Positions 17,749 through 26,889 of a DNA stretch of 64,000 bases are shown one piece after another. Made by a program: the position numbers and the translations under genes. This stretch comes from Halocynthiibacter styelae (lineage in GTDB: Bacteria; Pseudomonadota; Alphaproteobacteria; Rhodobacterales; Rhodobacteraceae). Position 1 is the stretch's first letter; every line of letters begins with the position of its first letter. Location: positions 1 to 64,000 of the forward strand of contig NZ_JADCKQ010000011.1 of NCBI RefSeq assembly GCF_016123485.1. Direction: 5' to 3'. The notes under the pieces are model-generated. The model worked only from the letters and a program-made list of their open reading frames with translations, ran no database searches and was not told the origin of the DNA.

Positions 17749-20415
17749 ATGCCTTTCATTTCCCGGATACGTGGCCTGTTCAAGCAGGTGCGGACGTTGC
17801 CTAAAGCCTTTGCGCAAGCTAAAAAAGGGACGATTAAGCGCAAGCTGGTCACTCCGTTCAAGCAAAATATCCGCAAAGCGCGGATCAAGGCGTTCAGGAT
17901 TTGGCTCAATATCTCCGACCGTGCAGTCGGGCCAGAGGCCAGCAATGTAACATTCTGGCGGGTACGCGACACACATGAATGGCCCAACGTCGAGACACGC
18001 CTTTTGCAACTTGCAGAGCAGCATCCCGATGCGCTCGCGCATTTCGTCGAGCAAAGCTATCAGGCCGCATGCAACCCTCACGTGATCATCAATCTGGCCC
18101 GCTCCGAGCTTAGCAGGGATGCTCTGCGCACATGCTTGATGAATGAGACCTTTGGAGCAGATTCAAACGCGCAGCAACGCATCCAACGCAGCCAGTTGTT
18201 GCTGGGGGCATTCATCGCGACGGCCACCCTATTACTCCCTGAGGAGAAAGCTGCGGCGTTCGCAGCGCAGGCCACCGAAATCAACCCGCAGAAAACCAAG
18301 GTGACGCGCAGCTTCATTGACTGTTGCGGCAAATCAATCACCGCAACACCGCACACAGACGCGCGGCGATATCTGCCTGCCTCGGGGTTCAGATCGCCCA
18401 AATCCCACCGCCTGATCATCGCCGCCTCAAACCGCCATGTTCCCACGCTGCCACTGCTGTTTCAGGGCGCGGAGAAGGTCACAGTGTTTATTCTCGATGA
18501 TCTCTACGGGCGGGTCAGCTTTGAAGATCGGATGCAGCATTGCGGTGACTGTCAGGTCGATGTCGAGCATTTGCGCAGCAGAATCACCAGATTCAGCCCC
18601 GACTATCACCGCGTGCACGAAGATACGCGCGCGGCTGCCGAAAGTATCGTTCATGCGCTGGACGAGAGCACCCCAGATGCGTTTCCCATGACCGACATCG
18701 CAGGTACTGAGATTGCACTGGCGGATACGCTCTTCTTCCCCTGCCTTCAGTTTGTTGCTTTGGAAAAGCTGGTCACTTCGCCGGAGTTTGATCACATTGT
18801 CGTCGCCATGGGCGGCAGCAACACGGCGACACCTAAGGCCAATAGTGACTTTGTGCGCATGCTGTCTGGCATCGAAGAGCTGCGCAGCGATAACCGGGTC
18901 GAGGCGGTCTGCCTGTCCCCGAACACAGCGGGGCTCAACGCCTTTGCAGACCTGATGAAAGTGCTGTCGACGAAGCCAGATTTAAGCGTTGAAGCAGAGC
19001 CAGACAAACAGCCGCTGCTGCCTGCCATCAAAGCAATGCAAAATCGCATACAAGCAGTTCTGCCAACCTTTCCTGAGTGGCCGGAGACGGATAAACCGCG
19101 TGTTTTGCTCGCCACATCACAAGTCGCGGCCTACAACAGGTCCTCGGCGGCGTACAGCGAAATACTTGCAGATATCGGAAATCTGAAAATCGCGTTTTTG
19201 GGTGGAAACCTGATGGCGTTCAGTCAGTTGACAGATGAACGGATCCGCCCTGATACGATTGTACCCATGCCGCAGAGCGCACATCAGAGCGACAGACTCC
19301 TGCATGCCTGGCTCACCGAGTTTCTGGAAGAATATGTACATCATGTAGGCCCGTCCTATGTCGCCCATGTAATTTTAAACCGCTTGCCTTCAGTCGCGCG
19401 TGACGGGATCCTTGCCTATTTAACGCATGCCACCTTGTGTGATGCATGGTTCACGCGCCTCAAAGCCAATGACCAACTGCCCAAAATCGCTGTGTTAACC
19501 CCCTTTCGCAGTGTGCGCGTCACGGCATTTTCCGAGGCTGCACGGCGTCATAATGTGCCCACTATCGCGGTTGAGCCGCACGGCCTGAATGCCAGCTATT
19601 GCCGCTACAGCAAAGTGACGGCAGACTTTTACGGTGTGATCAGCCAGTTCTTTGCACAAGCCGCAGTTGACGGCTTTGGCATGTCGCTTGACCGTGCACC
19701 TGTGGTCGGGTCCCCACGTCTTGAGGCACCTGTCGACTATGATCTGGCAGAGCGTACCGCAACTGTCCGCGCCGAGCTGTCCGAGGCCAACGAGATTACA
19801 TTCCCGCAGGGCAAACCCGTCTTTTCCTTCTTCTCCCAGCCCTCCGACTGGAGCCAGATCTCAGAGGTCTGGAGAATTATCCTTGAGGCGACAGATAACA
19901 TTGACTGCACGCTCGTCCTTAAAACCCACCCCGAGGAGACGGCAAGCCGTGTTGCGGCCTATCACGCTATCGTACAAGAACTGAACGCAACCGCGCGTGT
20001 CGTAGTTCTTGAGGCGGATGCGATTGCGGTGATCGAGGCCTCTGATCTGGTCATGTCCGGGTACAGCGCCACCGTTCTTGAGGCCGCATTGTACCGCAGG
20101 CCCGTCTTCTGTGTAACCAACGGCGATACCCAATACCCCTTGAACCAGCACGAGATTATTGGCGGCCCACTTTTTTCCGACGCGCCATCCCTGCGCCGTG
20201 AGATCAACGCGCTGATCGAAAACCCGCAGCCCTATCATGATCTATGCTCCACATTTTTGCAGCGTGAGCCCCAGCTTTTGGAAGGGTTCGAAGGGCCGTT
20301 CAAAAAGCTTGTCAGTGATGTGATCGCTCTCCCACCCGAACGCGCGTTGCGCTCGGACGAAGCGCGCCCGAAATCCCTGTTTATCGACGGTCCACATCAG
20401 GTCTTTAAAATTTAG
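17749..20415 (+). CDS. Large glycosyltransferase-like surface-carbohydrate protein, 888 aa
   Basis: Started at the ATG at 17749, which has AAAGGG upstream; the frame is open 26 codons further back into the deacetylase gene. The first ~60 residues are basic and amphipathic (many Lys/Arg), as if membrane-associating. The middle is not recognised. The C-terminal ~400 residues resemble a GT-B-type transferase of capsule and teichoic-acid synthesis: VEPHGLN, then a THPEE segment near residue 726 and SGYSATVLEAALYRRPVF near 770. The last resembles the nucleotide-sugar end of CDP-glycerol phosphotransferase, KpsC/KpsS and polysialyltransferase proteins. As last gene after legG and the deacetylase it may transfer or polymerise the CMP-nonulosonate. 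Function is inferred only. Confidence 0.72.
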   Translation: MPFISRIRGLFKQVRTLPKAFAQAKKGTIKRKLVTPFKQNIRKARIKAFRIWLNISDRAVGPEASNVTFWRVRDTHEWPNVETRLLQLAEQHPDALAHFVEQSYQAACNPHVIINLARSELSRDALRTCLMNETFGADSNAQQRIQRSQLLLGAFIATATLLLPEEKAAAFAAQATEINPQKTKVTRSFIDCCGKSITATPHTDARRYLPASGFRSPKSHRLIIAASNRHVPTLPLLFQGAEKVTVFILDDLYGRVSFEDRMQHCGDCQVDVEHLRSRITRFSPDYHRVHEDTRAAAESIVHALDESTPDAFPMTDIAGTEIALADTLFFPCLQFVALEKLVTSPEFDHIVVAMGGSNTATPKANSDFVRMLSGIEELRSDNRVEAVCLSPNTAGLNAFADLMKVLSTKPDLSVEAEPDKQPLLPAIKAMQNRIQAVLPTFPEWPETDKPRVLLATSQVAAYNRSSAAYSEILADIGNLKIAFLGGNLMAFSQLTDERIRPDTIVPMPQSAHQSDRLLHAWLTEFLEEYVHHVGPSYVAHVILNRLPSVARDGILAYLTHATLCDAWFTRLKANDQLPKIAVLTPFRSVRVTAFSEAARRHNVPTIAVEPHGLNASYCRYSKVTADFYGVISQFFAQAAVDGFGMSLDRAPVVGSPRLEAPVDYDLAERTATVRAELSEANEITFPQGKPVFSFFSQPSDWSQISEVWRIILEATDNIDCTLVLKTHPEETASRVAAYHAIVQELNATARVVVLEADAIAVIEASDLVMSGYSATVLEAALYRRPVFCVTNGDTQYPLNQHEIIGGPLFSDAPSLRREINALIENPQPYHDLCSTFLQREPQLLEGFEGPFKKLVSDVIALPPERALRSDEARPKSLFIDGPHQVFKI

Positions 20416-20800
20416 GGTAGCCGGTGGCGTGCAACACTCAGGTGATCCGGTTTAATTGGCAGTGCACTGTCACATGGATGACGCCTGCCCTGTCAAAGCT
20501 GTGCTTTTCTGGTTGGAGCGCACCCCTTCGCGCGCGTCATAAAGCAGTCGCCTTTGACGTTCTTGCGTTCAAAAGGGTGCAAGACGTAGCGTCTTTATTT
20601 GCATTCCGATTTTCAAAGGAAAATTTAGTTAAAATCGACTTCAGTTTGGCCTCTGCCAGCGCTGAGCGATCATCACGAGATACAGCGGAAATCGTTTCAG
20701 AGCGGATCACCCCACAACCAACAGCCTTCAGTTTGGTTTTCAGGAAATCGCTTGAAAACGTATGGTTCCGAGTATTCGACGTGAGTGCAATATCAGCTAT
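20416..20800. other. Intergenic region between convergent polysaccharide genes
   Basis: 385 bp between the rightward 888-aa gene and the leftward sialyltransferase-like gene. No independent gene is supported. On the minus strand the reading frame of the sialyltransferase-like gene continues open for 87 codons beyond its TGA (20800 down to 20540). A rightward frame at 20424-20924 lacks a ribosome site and runs antisense into that gene. No clear intrinsic terminator was found. Confidence 0.55.
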
Positions 20801-21889
20801 TCACAAATGCTCCGGTATTTGCTCGCTTTCGCACGCTCGGGCCAGGTGTGCCAGGTTCTCCGGAAGCCCCGCACGCCACTGTTTCAGCCCCTGGACGGTA
20901 AACGCATCTGGTGTGAGCAGCTGAACCGCCTGATGCGCGATAGACCTATCCCCCTCTATCAAAGAGGCCGAACATATGGCGACGGCCAGATCAAACGGCG
21001 GCAAGCCAAGCGGCGCCCAAAGTTCAATGGGAAAATGCGCCGACAGCACCGAAGTACCCTCCAGCGGATAGGTTTTTTCTCTGGGGTGGAATTTAACGTA
21101 CACTTCATACCCAAAGCGTGCCAGCTCATCGGCAATGTGTTGGTAAGATGCCCGGTTCTCAGGCGTACTGCACAATGCAACACCGTCCAACGGTTGAGTC
21201 AACAGCAGTGCACGTGGCTTTGATCCGGTGCCAAGAACGGGCCGTTCGGGAACAAAGATTGATCCCAAAAGCGCCGCTTCGCGCGGCGTGAGTCGCCCGA
21301 AAACATCTGGAAATGTGAGCTTGTGCCCTTTGTGGCGCACCGCGTGGGGCAGGTGCCCGGGTTTTGACACCTCGATAGCGTCAACCCATCGTTCCTCGCC
21401 CCAGACTTGTCGAAACGCAGGCAGCCCGACCAAGCATCGTATCATGGCTTTGGGCCATGCGACGGGAAAATCGACATAGTTGTTCAGGCCAGATTCGCGC
21501 ATCACAATACGATCACAGCTCACCGATGCCGCCTTGGCGCAGAAAAGCCCCGAATGGTAGATATAGCCCACATCAAACCGCGCGCCGTTCAAAATCGGCA
21601 GCGGCCAGCCAGTCGCAACTTTGATACCCCGCAAACCGTCAAACCTGAGATTTCGCCGCGTCAGCTCTGTGAAGGGCACCCCACCGAACCGCTTGATCTG
21701 GGACGCGTCGCAGTCATAAAGAATATCAATATGGCCAAATGCAGCGCGCAGCCTGCTTTTCAAATCCGCAGACAACGGTGTTTCATCTTCAAGATACAGG
21801 ATGCGTGCAGTAGCCCCCCGCCCAACAATATCCGCTAAAGCAAATACCAAATGGCGCAGATTGTTGCACAAATGAAATTCCAGGGACAC
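20801..21889 (-). CDS. Sialyltransferase-like glycosyltransferase (GT52/polysialyltransferase type, tentative)
   Basis: 362 aa, GTG start with AAAGG 10 bases upstream. The N-terminus (HLCNNLRHLVFALADIV, then ILYLED) resembles the first Rossmann half of bacterial sialyltransferase families that act on lipooligosaccharide or capsule. A YVKFHPRE segment near residue 265 carries the HP motif that those GT-B enzymes use to hold CMP. A later LAVAICSASLIEG loop fits the following Ser motif. With a CMP-nonulosonate pathway next door, use of that donor is plausible. It is alone on the minus strand between rightward genes. The family call is by motif only and is uncertain. Confidence 0.6.
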   Translation of the reverse strand: MSLEFHLCNNLRHLVFALADIVGRGATARILYLEDETPLSADLKSRLRAAFGHIDILYDCDASQIKRFGGVPFTELTRRNLRFDGLRGIKVATGWPLPILNGARFDVGYIYHSGLFCAKAASVSCDRIVMRESGLNNYVDFPVAWPKAMIRCLVGLPAFRQVWGEERWVDAIEVSKPGHLPHAVRHKGHKLTFPDVFGRLTPREAALLGSIFVPERPVLGTGSKPRALLLTQPLDGVALCSTPENRASYQHIADELARFGYEVYVKFHPREKTYPLEGTSVLSAHFPIELWAPLGLPPFDLAVAICSASLIEGDRSIAHQAVQLLTPDAFTVQGLKQWRAGLPENLAHLARACESEQIPEHL

Positions 21890-21995
21890 GCAGTGTTACC
21901 TTTCGACTTGATCCTGCCTTAGACCCTATCGGTGAGCAGGCCCCCTAACACCCTTCAGGTCTATTGCGCATAACGCCTGAAGCGCATAGACGTCA

Positions 21996-22766
21996 ATGAT
22001 CAAACCTTTCAAGCGTGCCATGATTACTGTCTCCATTCTGATGCCTGCCTTCAACGCCGCACACACAATCGATGCAGCGATTGCTTCGGTCTGCGCCCAA
22101 AACGAACGAGATTGGCAACTTTTGGTGATCGACGATTCCTCTACGGATGCGACATGCGAAATCGTCTCTGCGCGAGCCCAGACAGATCCGCGCATCCGGC
22201 TGTTGCACAACACAGGCCCGCGCGGTGCAGCGTTTGCCCGCAACACAGGGCTTGAGGTGGCAACAGGGCGCTACATTGCGTTTCTGGATTCAGATGATCA
22301 ATGGTTGCCAGATAAGCTGACCCAGCAGTTTGCGCTTCTGAAAGAGACCGGCGCGCCCCTATGCTATGGCGGATATTACGCCAAGCGCGAAGCTGGCCCA
22401 GGCAACACCATCAACGTACCACCGCACGTCACCTACGAGCAGCTGTTGAGAGGCAATGTAATCGGGTGCCTGACCGCAATCTACGACACCAGGATCTGCG
22501 GCAAGGTCCCAATGCCCCCCCTGAAGCGTCGCCATGATTTTGCGCTGTGGCTGCAAATTCTGAAAACCCACGGCCCCGCCTGCGGCGTCACCCGCCCCGT
22601 CGCGGTTTTGAGATTGGCCTCAGGCACGCTTTCTTCAAATAAGCTTGTGTCCAGCTATGACACGTGGCGTATGTACCGCGATATTGAAAAGCTCTCTGCC
22701 ATGAAAAGTGCCGTGTATCTTTTCCGTCACCTCACGCAGCGTGTCTGGCGATATCGCAAACTGTAA
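21996..22766 (+). CDS. Glycosyltransferase family 2 (GT-A fold)
   Basis: 256 aa, or 248 if the internal ATG at 22020 is used; neither has a strong ribosome site. The GT-A core is clear: VSILMPAFNAAHTIDAAI, VIDDSSTD (about 45-52), ARNTGLEVATGRYIAFLDSDD with the DxD motif, and a C-terminal acceptor region with LKRRHDFALWL. There is no membrane segment, so it is a cytosolic enzyme that extends the lipid-linked or acceptor glycan. Donor unknown. It starts the rightward pair with the sulfotransferase-like gene, 18 bp downstream. Confidence 0.87.
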   Translation: MIKPFKRAMITVSILMPAFNAAHTIDAAIASVCAQNERDWQLLVIDDSSTDATCEIVSARAQTDPRIRLLHNTGPRGAAFARNTGLEVATGRYIAFLDSDDQWLPDKLTQQFALLKETGAPLCYGGYYAKREAGPGNTINVPPHVTYEQLLRGNVIGCLTAIYDTRICGKVPMPPLKRRHDFALWLQILKTHGPACGVTRPVAVLRLASGTLSSNKLVSSYDTWRMYRDIEKLSAMKSAVYLFRHLTQRVWRYRKL

Positions 22767-22784
22767 CCAGAAGCAGGATCTCCA

Positions 22785-23684
22785 ATGCCAAAGGCCATTT
22801 TACACATCGGGACCATGAAAACCGGAACCACCTCTATCCAGGCGGCACTGGCCAACAATTGTGATGTGTTGAGCGATTGCGGTTACAGTTTTTTTGGTCC
22901 CCCGATGCGTCATTCTTCAATGCTGCAACCCGCTTTGAAAAGCATTGAAAAAAACACCGACAATCTGATCATCTCCGATGAGGGGCTATGGCATTTCGCA
23001 AACACCAGGCGTAGCGATACCGCCAAACTCGCTGAGCTTCTGTCAGGCTATGACGTCACCGTTCTGATCTATCTGCGCAGACCAGACAGCTTTTTGAACT
23101 CATGGTTCCAACAAGGGCTGAAAAGCGGCACAGGCTCGGGCACAATGACCGAATTTCTCGCCTCTTCATTTGTGAACACAGGGCTTCAGTTTGAAAAGCT
23201 CATTGCAAACTTCGACATGCTCTTTGGTCGCGGCAGCGTTCGCCTGCGCCCTTATGAGCACCCACAGCTGCATGGGGGCGATGCGGTTTCTGATTTCCTT
23301 CACACTGTTGATCTGCCTATCGAACGCTTCAACATTCCTAAGCGCTCAAATGAGACGCCGGATACGGATGATTTGCTTTTGCGCAGCCTGCTTCGCAGAC
23401 CAAGCGATCACACGCAAAAGATGTCCGCACAGCTGGACAAAGTTGAAAAGCACCTTGACCGCTATGGCTACAAAGGCCGGCGCTATAGCTTGCTGACCAG
23501 GGAAGAGCTGACTCGTTTGAACGACACATACAAGCCAATCTTCCGCACACTTCAGGAGAAATATGGCGGCGGTGACAATTCTGATTTTTTCCAGTCATGG
23601 GCAAATCCGGATGATGTCAACGAGGGGTTGCTTGGCCTGCGCAAGACCCAGGAAGCCATCATGCGGTTGGCATCGATTAGATAA
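22785..23684 (+). CDS. Sulfotransferase-family protein
   Basis: 299 aa. The N-terminal loop HIGTMKTGTTSIQ (residues 6-18) is the 5'-phosphosulfate-binding P-loop of PAPS-dependent sulfotransferases. A YLRRPDSFLNSWFQQ segment near residue 100 resembles the 3'-phosphate-binding R..P..S motif. An AGGA site stands 7 bases before the ATG. It would place a sulfate ester on the capsule or glycan made here, which is common in marine bacterial polysaccharides. Some bacterial members of this family have unproven activity. Confidence 0.8.
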   Translation: MPKAILHIGTMKTGTTSIQAALANNCDVLSDCGYSFFGPPMRHSSMLQPALKSIEKNTDNLIISDEGLWHFANTRRSDTAKLAELLSGYDVTVLIYLRRPDSFLNSWFQQGLKSGTGSGTMTEFLASSFVNTGLQFEKLIANFDMLFGRGSVRLRPYEHPQLHGGDAVSDFLHTVDLPIERFNIPKRSNETPDTDDLLLRSLLRRPSDHTQKMSAQLDKVEKHLDRYGYKGRRYSLLTREELTRLNDTYKPIFRTLQEKYGGGDNSDFFQSWANPDDVNEGLLGLRKTQEAIMRLASIR

Positions 23685-23828
23685 CACGGCCCTGTACACG
23701 ACAGCAGGGGGTAGGAAATCGATATGTGATTGGATTCTTCAGTTTCGATGGAATGAATTCACCCCTGTTTCCGGACAAACTAGTTCTTGGTTCTATGCGG
23801 CCATTGCCTCATGAGCCCGCCCGTACTG

Positions 23829-24118
23829 AGCGCCAATAACGGCAGCCCATTCTCGGAAACCTTATGCCTAACCTGTAAGTATCGTCTGGAATGGTCGGGC
23901 CAGGGCTTCGCCACCAAAGCGGATATTCAAGCCCGCGTCCAAAACTTCGCTGTCTCGTACAACTGCGAAAACATGCACAGCGCGACCAGCTTTCCCCGCC
24001 GAATGCGCACCGCCCACAAATCGTGCAACTCCCCGCACACCAAATCCCCAGCGCTAATCAGAAAAGGTCCGAAACCGGCAACAAGCAGGCCTCACCCTGA
24101 CAGAGCGCTTTTTGATCG
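23829..24118 (+). pseudogene. IS3-family transposase relic (OrfB C-terminus)
   Basis: Decayed integrase-core fragment. In one frame (23829-23996) the translation reads NNGSPFSETL, then KYRLEW, GFATKADIQA, and a WYN-E-HSA-like segment degraded to SYNCENMHSATSF. These are the last DDE-region motifs of IS3-family OrfB. From about 24030 another frame carries NPQR-stop-SEKVRNRQQAGLTLTER, matching the usual NP-RWSG-RNW-VTLNPER tail. So a frameshift and a nonsense codon have killed it, and the N-terminal two thirds is missing. A short ACCCCTGTTTCCGG stretch at 23760 might be a terminal repeat, but no partner was found. It occupies the gap between the sulfotransferase-like gene and kpsM. Confidence 0.75.
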
Positions 24119-24125
24119 ATATGAT

Positions 24126-24929
24126 CTAGTTGTTAATAATGAACTTATTGGATGACCGCAGATTCACAAGCCCGATTGTCATAAGCGCGAGTGATACCAG
24201 AATGACGTACAACCACGAAATATATGGTGCTTCGTACTCGGGGTAGAAACCGACTCGCAATGTGCCAACAATATGGATTAGTGGATTCCACCAAAGCAGC
24301 GCCTGCATATCGTCGGGTAAGGTATCAAACAGGTAGAAAATCGCAGAGATAAAGAACATTGGCCTGCTGAGGATGCGCCAGATGTTACGCCAGGATGGAA
24401 ATATTTCGAACAATGTCGCGTTGCACAACCCAACGGACGTCCCAATCATCAGGGCAAGACCGAACCCCGCAAACACATATCCAAACTCTGCAACCTGTGA
24501 ACCTGTGTAAACAAGGAGGCCACCAAATACAAAGAATGCAGTTGTCATTTCCGTCAGGGATATCAATACGAACCGGCCCAGGATCACATCCGTATACGTA
24601 ACGGCGGGGTAAAACAGCAGCGCTTTGTTCTGTGAAATGGCGGCTGAAATCTTTCCCTGACAGGTATTGTAAATGCCAAAGGGAATATATCCTGTCGCGT
24701 AAAACAACGGGAAACTGTACCCAAGGGGTGGCTGCCGAAAGATCAGGGAAAATGCAACGGTGAATACCAGAATAACACCGATTGGCTCAATTACAGCCCA
24801 CAAATAGCCGAGAGACGAGCGACCGAATGTCGTTGTCATTTCACGCATGCACAGTGCTGCAATGACCCTTAAGGTCTGAAAGGGAACATGCCTGCGCTGA
24901 ACGTTTTTTGTGGAGGAAGTCTTTCTCAT
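24126..24929 (-). CDS. kpsM: Capsule-polysaccharide ABC transporter permease (KpsM family)
   Basis: 267 aa inner-membrane protein with about six hydrophobic segments. The first begins near residue 40 (SSLGYLWAVIEPIGVILVFTV) and contains the ABC-2 polysaccharide-exporter motif. It would form the channel that moves the finished lipid-linked polysaccharide across the inner membrane, powered by the KpsT protein at 26186-26857. It is transcribed away from kpsE-kpsT, with only 80 bp between the start codons, so the exporter genes share a divergent promoter region. The usual order is kpsM-kpsT on one strand, so this split arrangement is uncommon. Confidence 0.9.
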   Translation of the reverse strand: MRKTSSTKNVQRRHVPFQTLRVIAALCMREMTTTFGRSSLGYLWAVIEPIGVILVFTVAFSLIFRQPPLGYSFPLFYATGYIPFGIYNTCQGKISAAISQNKALLFYPAVTYTDVILGRFVLISLTEMTTAFFVFGGLLVYTGSQVAEFGYVFAGFGLALMIGTSVGLCNATLFEIFPSWRNIWRILSRPMFFISAIFYLFDTLPDDMQALLWWNPLIHIVGTLRVGFYPEYEAPYISWLYVILVSLALMTIGLVNLRSSNKFIINN

Positions 24930-25009
24930 GGCGTAACGTTATAGGTAATTGAACTTGGACACAATTGTTGTAGATGTTGGTTGTGCGTTCTAAAAATAGG
25001 TGCTGGAGT
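24930..25009. promoter_or_regulatory. Divergent promoter region kpsM / kpsE
   Basis: 80 bp between the ATG of leftward kpsM and the ATG of rightward kpsE chosen at 25010. It is AT-rich (for example TTGAACTTGGACACAATTG near 24950). It must carry the start signals for both halves of the exporter. No defined operator was recognised. Confidence 0.5.
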
Positions 25010-26179
25010 ATGACAGCCAATTCAACGAAACAAGCGGGTAATGAGCAGGTTCGTCCATCGGTTCCGCTTCCGGCCCGGAAGGTAAAAATGCAAAGCCGGC
25101 ACAAATTCCTGATCTGGTCATTTATGCTCGTTGTTCAGTTGCCCGTTGGATTGCTTGCACTTTATCTGGGTGTGTTCGCCACGCCTCAGTTTGCATCATC
25201 AATGTCGTTTTCTATTCGCTCAGAAGAGTTTGCGAACCCGTTTGATGCACTGTCTGGTCTTGGCGAGCTATCATCGGGTACTTCATCTGATGCGCAGATT
25301 GTCTTTGACTTTATTCGCAGCCAGAAAATCGTGCGGACTATTGATGAACAGCTCGGCTTGCGGGCCCTGTATTCAGCACCAGACAATGACCCGGTTTTTA
25401 CAATTTCACCTGACGTTCCCGTAGAGAAACTGGTCCAGCACTGGCATAGTATGGTTCAGATCAATCTGGACAAGGGCAGCGGAATTGTCCGGGTGAAGGC
25501 ATTTGCATTTAGCCCCGAAGACGCAAGACGTATCAACCACAATATTTTACAGCAGTCGCAGGAGCTGGTAGATCAGCTGAGTTTTCTGGCGCGTCAGGAT
25601 GCAATTGGTTATGCCCAGGAGGATCTTGAAAGTGCTCGTGAACGTCTGAAAGTTGCGCGTCAGGAATTGAGTGAATTCCGCTCTTCTGCGCGCATTATTG
25701 ATCCTACGATTGCTGTTCAAAGTCAGGGCGGGGTATCAGCTGCACTGCAACAACAGCTGGCTGATGCCTGGATTGAACTTGATTTGCTGACAGCCGCCAC
25801 CACGCGTGAAGATGATCCGCGGCTTACGCAATTACGTCGACGGGTTGCTGCGATTGAAGGGCGGCTGGAGGAAGAACGGCAGGCTTTGGCCGGGAGTGCG
25901 AACAGTGGTATGGTCGAAATTGTCGGTCGTTTTGAAGCGCTTCTTGTCGAACGCGAATTTGCCGAGCAGGCTTTTGTGTCCGCCGCTGCCGCTTTTGATG
26001 TCGCGCGGGCAGATGCCGGACGCCGTACAAAATATCTCGCAGTTCATATTGAACCGACGCTGTCGGATACTGCACTTTACCCACGTTCCTGGGTGATTAT
26101 CCCAATTGCCTTTGCCCTATTGCTGCTTAGCTGGGCTGTTGCAATCATGGTGGCATATTCCATCCGCGACCGAGGGTGA
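25010..26179 (+). CDS. kpsE: Capsule export inner-membrane protein (KpsE family)
   Basis: 389 aa when started at the ATG at 25010; AGGTG lies about 6 bases before it, and a 12-codon extension to 24974 has no site. A transmembrane helix lies near residues 35-55 and a second at the C-terminus (SWVIIPIAFALLLLSWAVAIMV). Between them is a long periplasmic coiled-coil region (about 190-300, ESARERLKVARQELSEF and further heptads). This is the polysaccharide-copolymerase/adaptor layout that links the ABC transporter to the outer-membrane exporter. No KpsD outer-membrane partner is in the window. Confidence 0.87.
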   Translation: MTANSTKQAGNEQVRPSVPLPARKVKMQSRHKFLIWSFMLVVQLPVGLLALYLGVFATPQFASSMSFSIRSEEFANPFDALSGLGELSSGTSSDAQIVFDFIRSQKIVRTIDEQLGLRALYSAPDNDPVFTISPDVPVEKLVQHWHSMVQINLDKGSGIVRVKAFAFSPEDARRINHNILQQSQELVDQLSFLARQDAIGYAQEDLESARERLKVARQELSEFRSSARIIDPTIAVQSQGGVSAALQQQLADAWIELDLLTAATTREDDPRLTQLRRRVAAIEGRLEEERQALAGSANSGMVEIVGRFEALLVEREFAEQAFVSAAAAFDVARADAGRRTKYLAVHIEPTLSDTALYPRSWVIIPIAFALLLLSWAVAIMVAYSIRDRG

Positions 26180-26185
26180 CCTACT

Positions 26186-26857
26186 GTGATTGTGCTCGAA
26201 AACCTGACCAAAAGCTTTCTTCTCGGCGGGCAGCGAAAATATGTGGCACGGCAGATAAATGCGACATTCCCTGCGCGTACATCTGTTGCTCTGATTGGGC
26301 GAAATGGAGCAGGTAAGTCCACCCTGCTTAAGATCATTGGCGGAACAATGCGGCCGGATGCGGGCCAGGTATTAAGCGAAGGCGCGATTTCCTGGCAAAT
26401 CGGTTTTGCCGGGAGCTTCCATCCAGAACTGACCGGCCTGCAAAATACTCGCTTTATTGCACGTGTGTATGGCGTGGATACCAGAGAGCTTGAAGACTAT
26501 GTCAGTGATTTTGCAGAATTGGGATCAGCATTCAGGGCACCCGTTCGCACCTATAGTTCAGGTATGAGGGCCCGCCTGGCTTTTGGCGTGTCTATGGGGA
26601 TCCCGTTTTCTTATTACCTGATTGATGAAGTGACTGCAGTGGGCGACAGGTCTTTTCGTGCAAAATGTACCGACGTGCTGAACGATCGCCTGAGTCAGGC
26701 TGGTTCAATTGTTGTGTCTCATAGCGCAAGCACATTGCGGTCAATTTGCTCGGCTGGTGCTGTTCTGGAAAATGGTATCCTCAGATATTTCGATGATATT
26801 GACGAGGCACTGGAAGTACATCGTGAGAATATGGGAGAGGAACCCAAACGGAAATGA
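26186..26857 (+). CDS. kpsT: Capsule-polysaccharide ABC transporter ATPase (KpsT family)
   Basis: 223 aa, GTG start with GAGG upstream, 6 bp after kpsE. The ATPase motifs are Walker A GRNGAGKST (38-46), signature SSGMR (124-128, in place of LSGGQ, as usual for KpsT) and Walker B YYLIDE (143-148). It energises export of the capsule through KpsM. The 3' end abuts the second IS3 relic. Confidence 0.93.
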   Translation: MIVLENLTKSFLLGGQRKYVARQINATFPARTSVALIGRNGAGKSTLLKIIGGTMRPDAGQVLSEGAISWQIGFAGSFHPELTGLQNTRFIARVYGVDTRELEDYVSDFAELGSAFRAPVRTYSSGMRARLAFGVSMGIPFSYYLIDEVTAVGDRSFRAKCTDVLNDRLSQAGSIVVSHSASTLRSICSAGAVLENGILRYFDDIDEALEVHRENMGEEPKRK

Positions 26858-26889
26858 AGAACACCACGCTGCAATCTTCGACATCGCCC

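Noticed and set aside
20424-20924. Rightward 166-codon frame in the 20.4-20.9 kb gap
   Set aside because: No ribosome site, overlaps a well-supported minus-strand gene, composition unlike neighbours.
23755-23775. Possible IS terminal repeat (ACCCCTGTTTCCGGAC)
   Set aside because: No inverted partner was found near 24120 or elsewhere in the gap, so an element end cannot be claimed.
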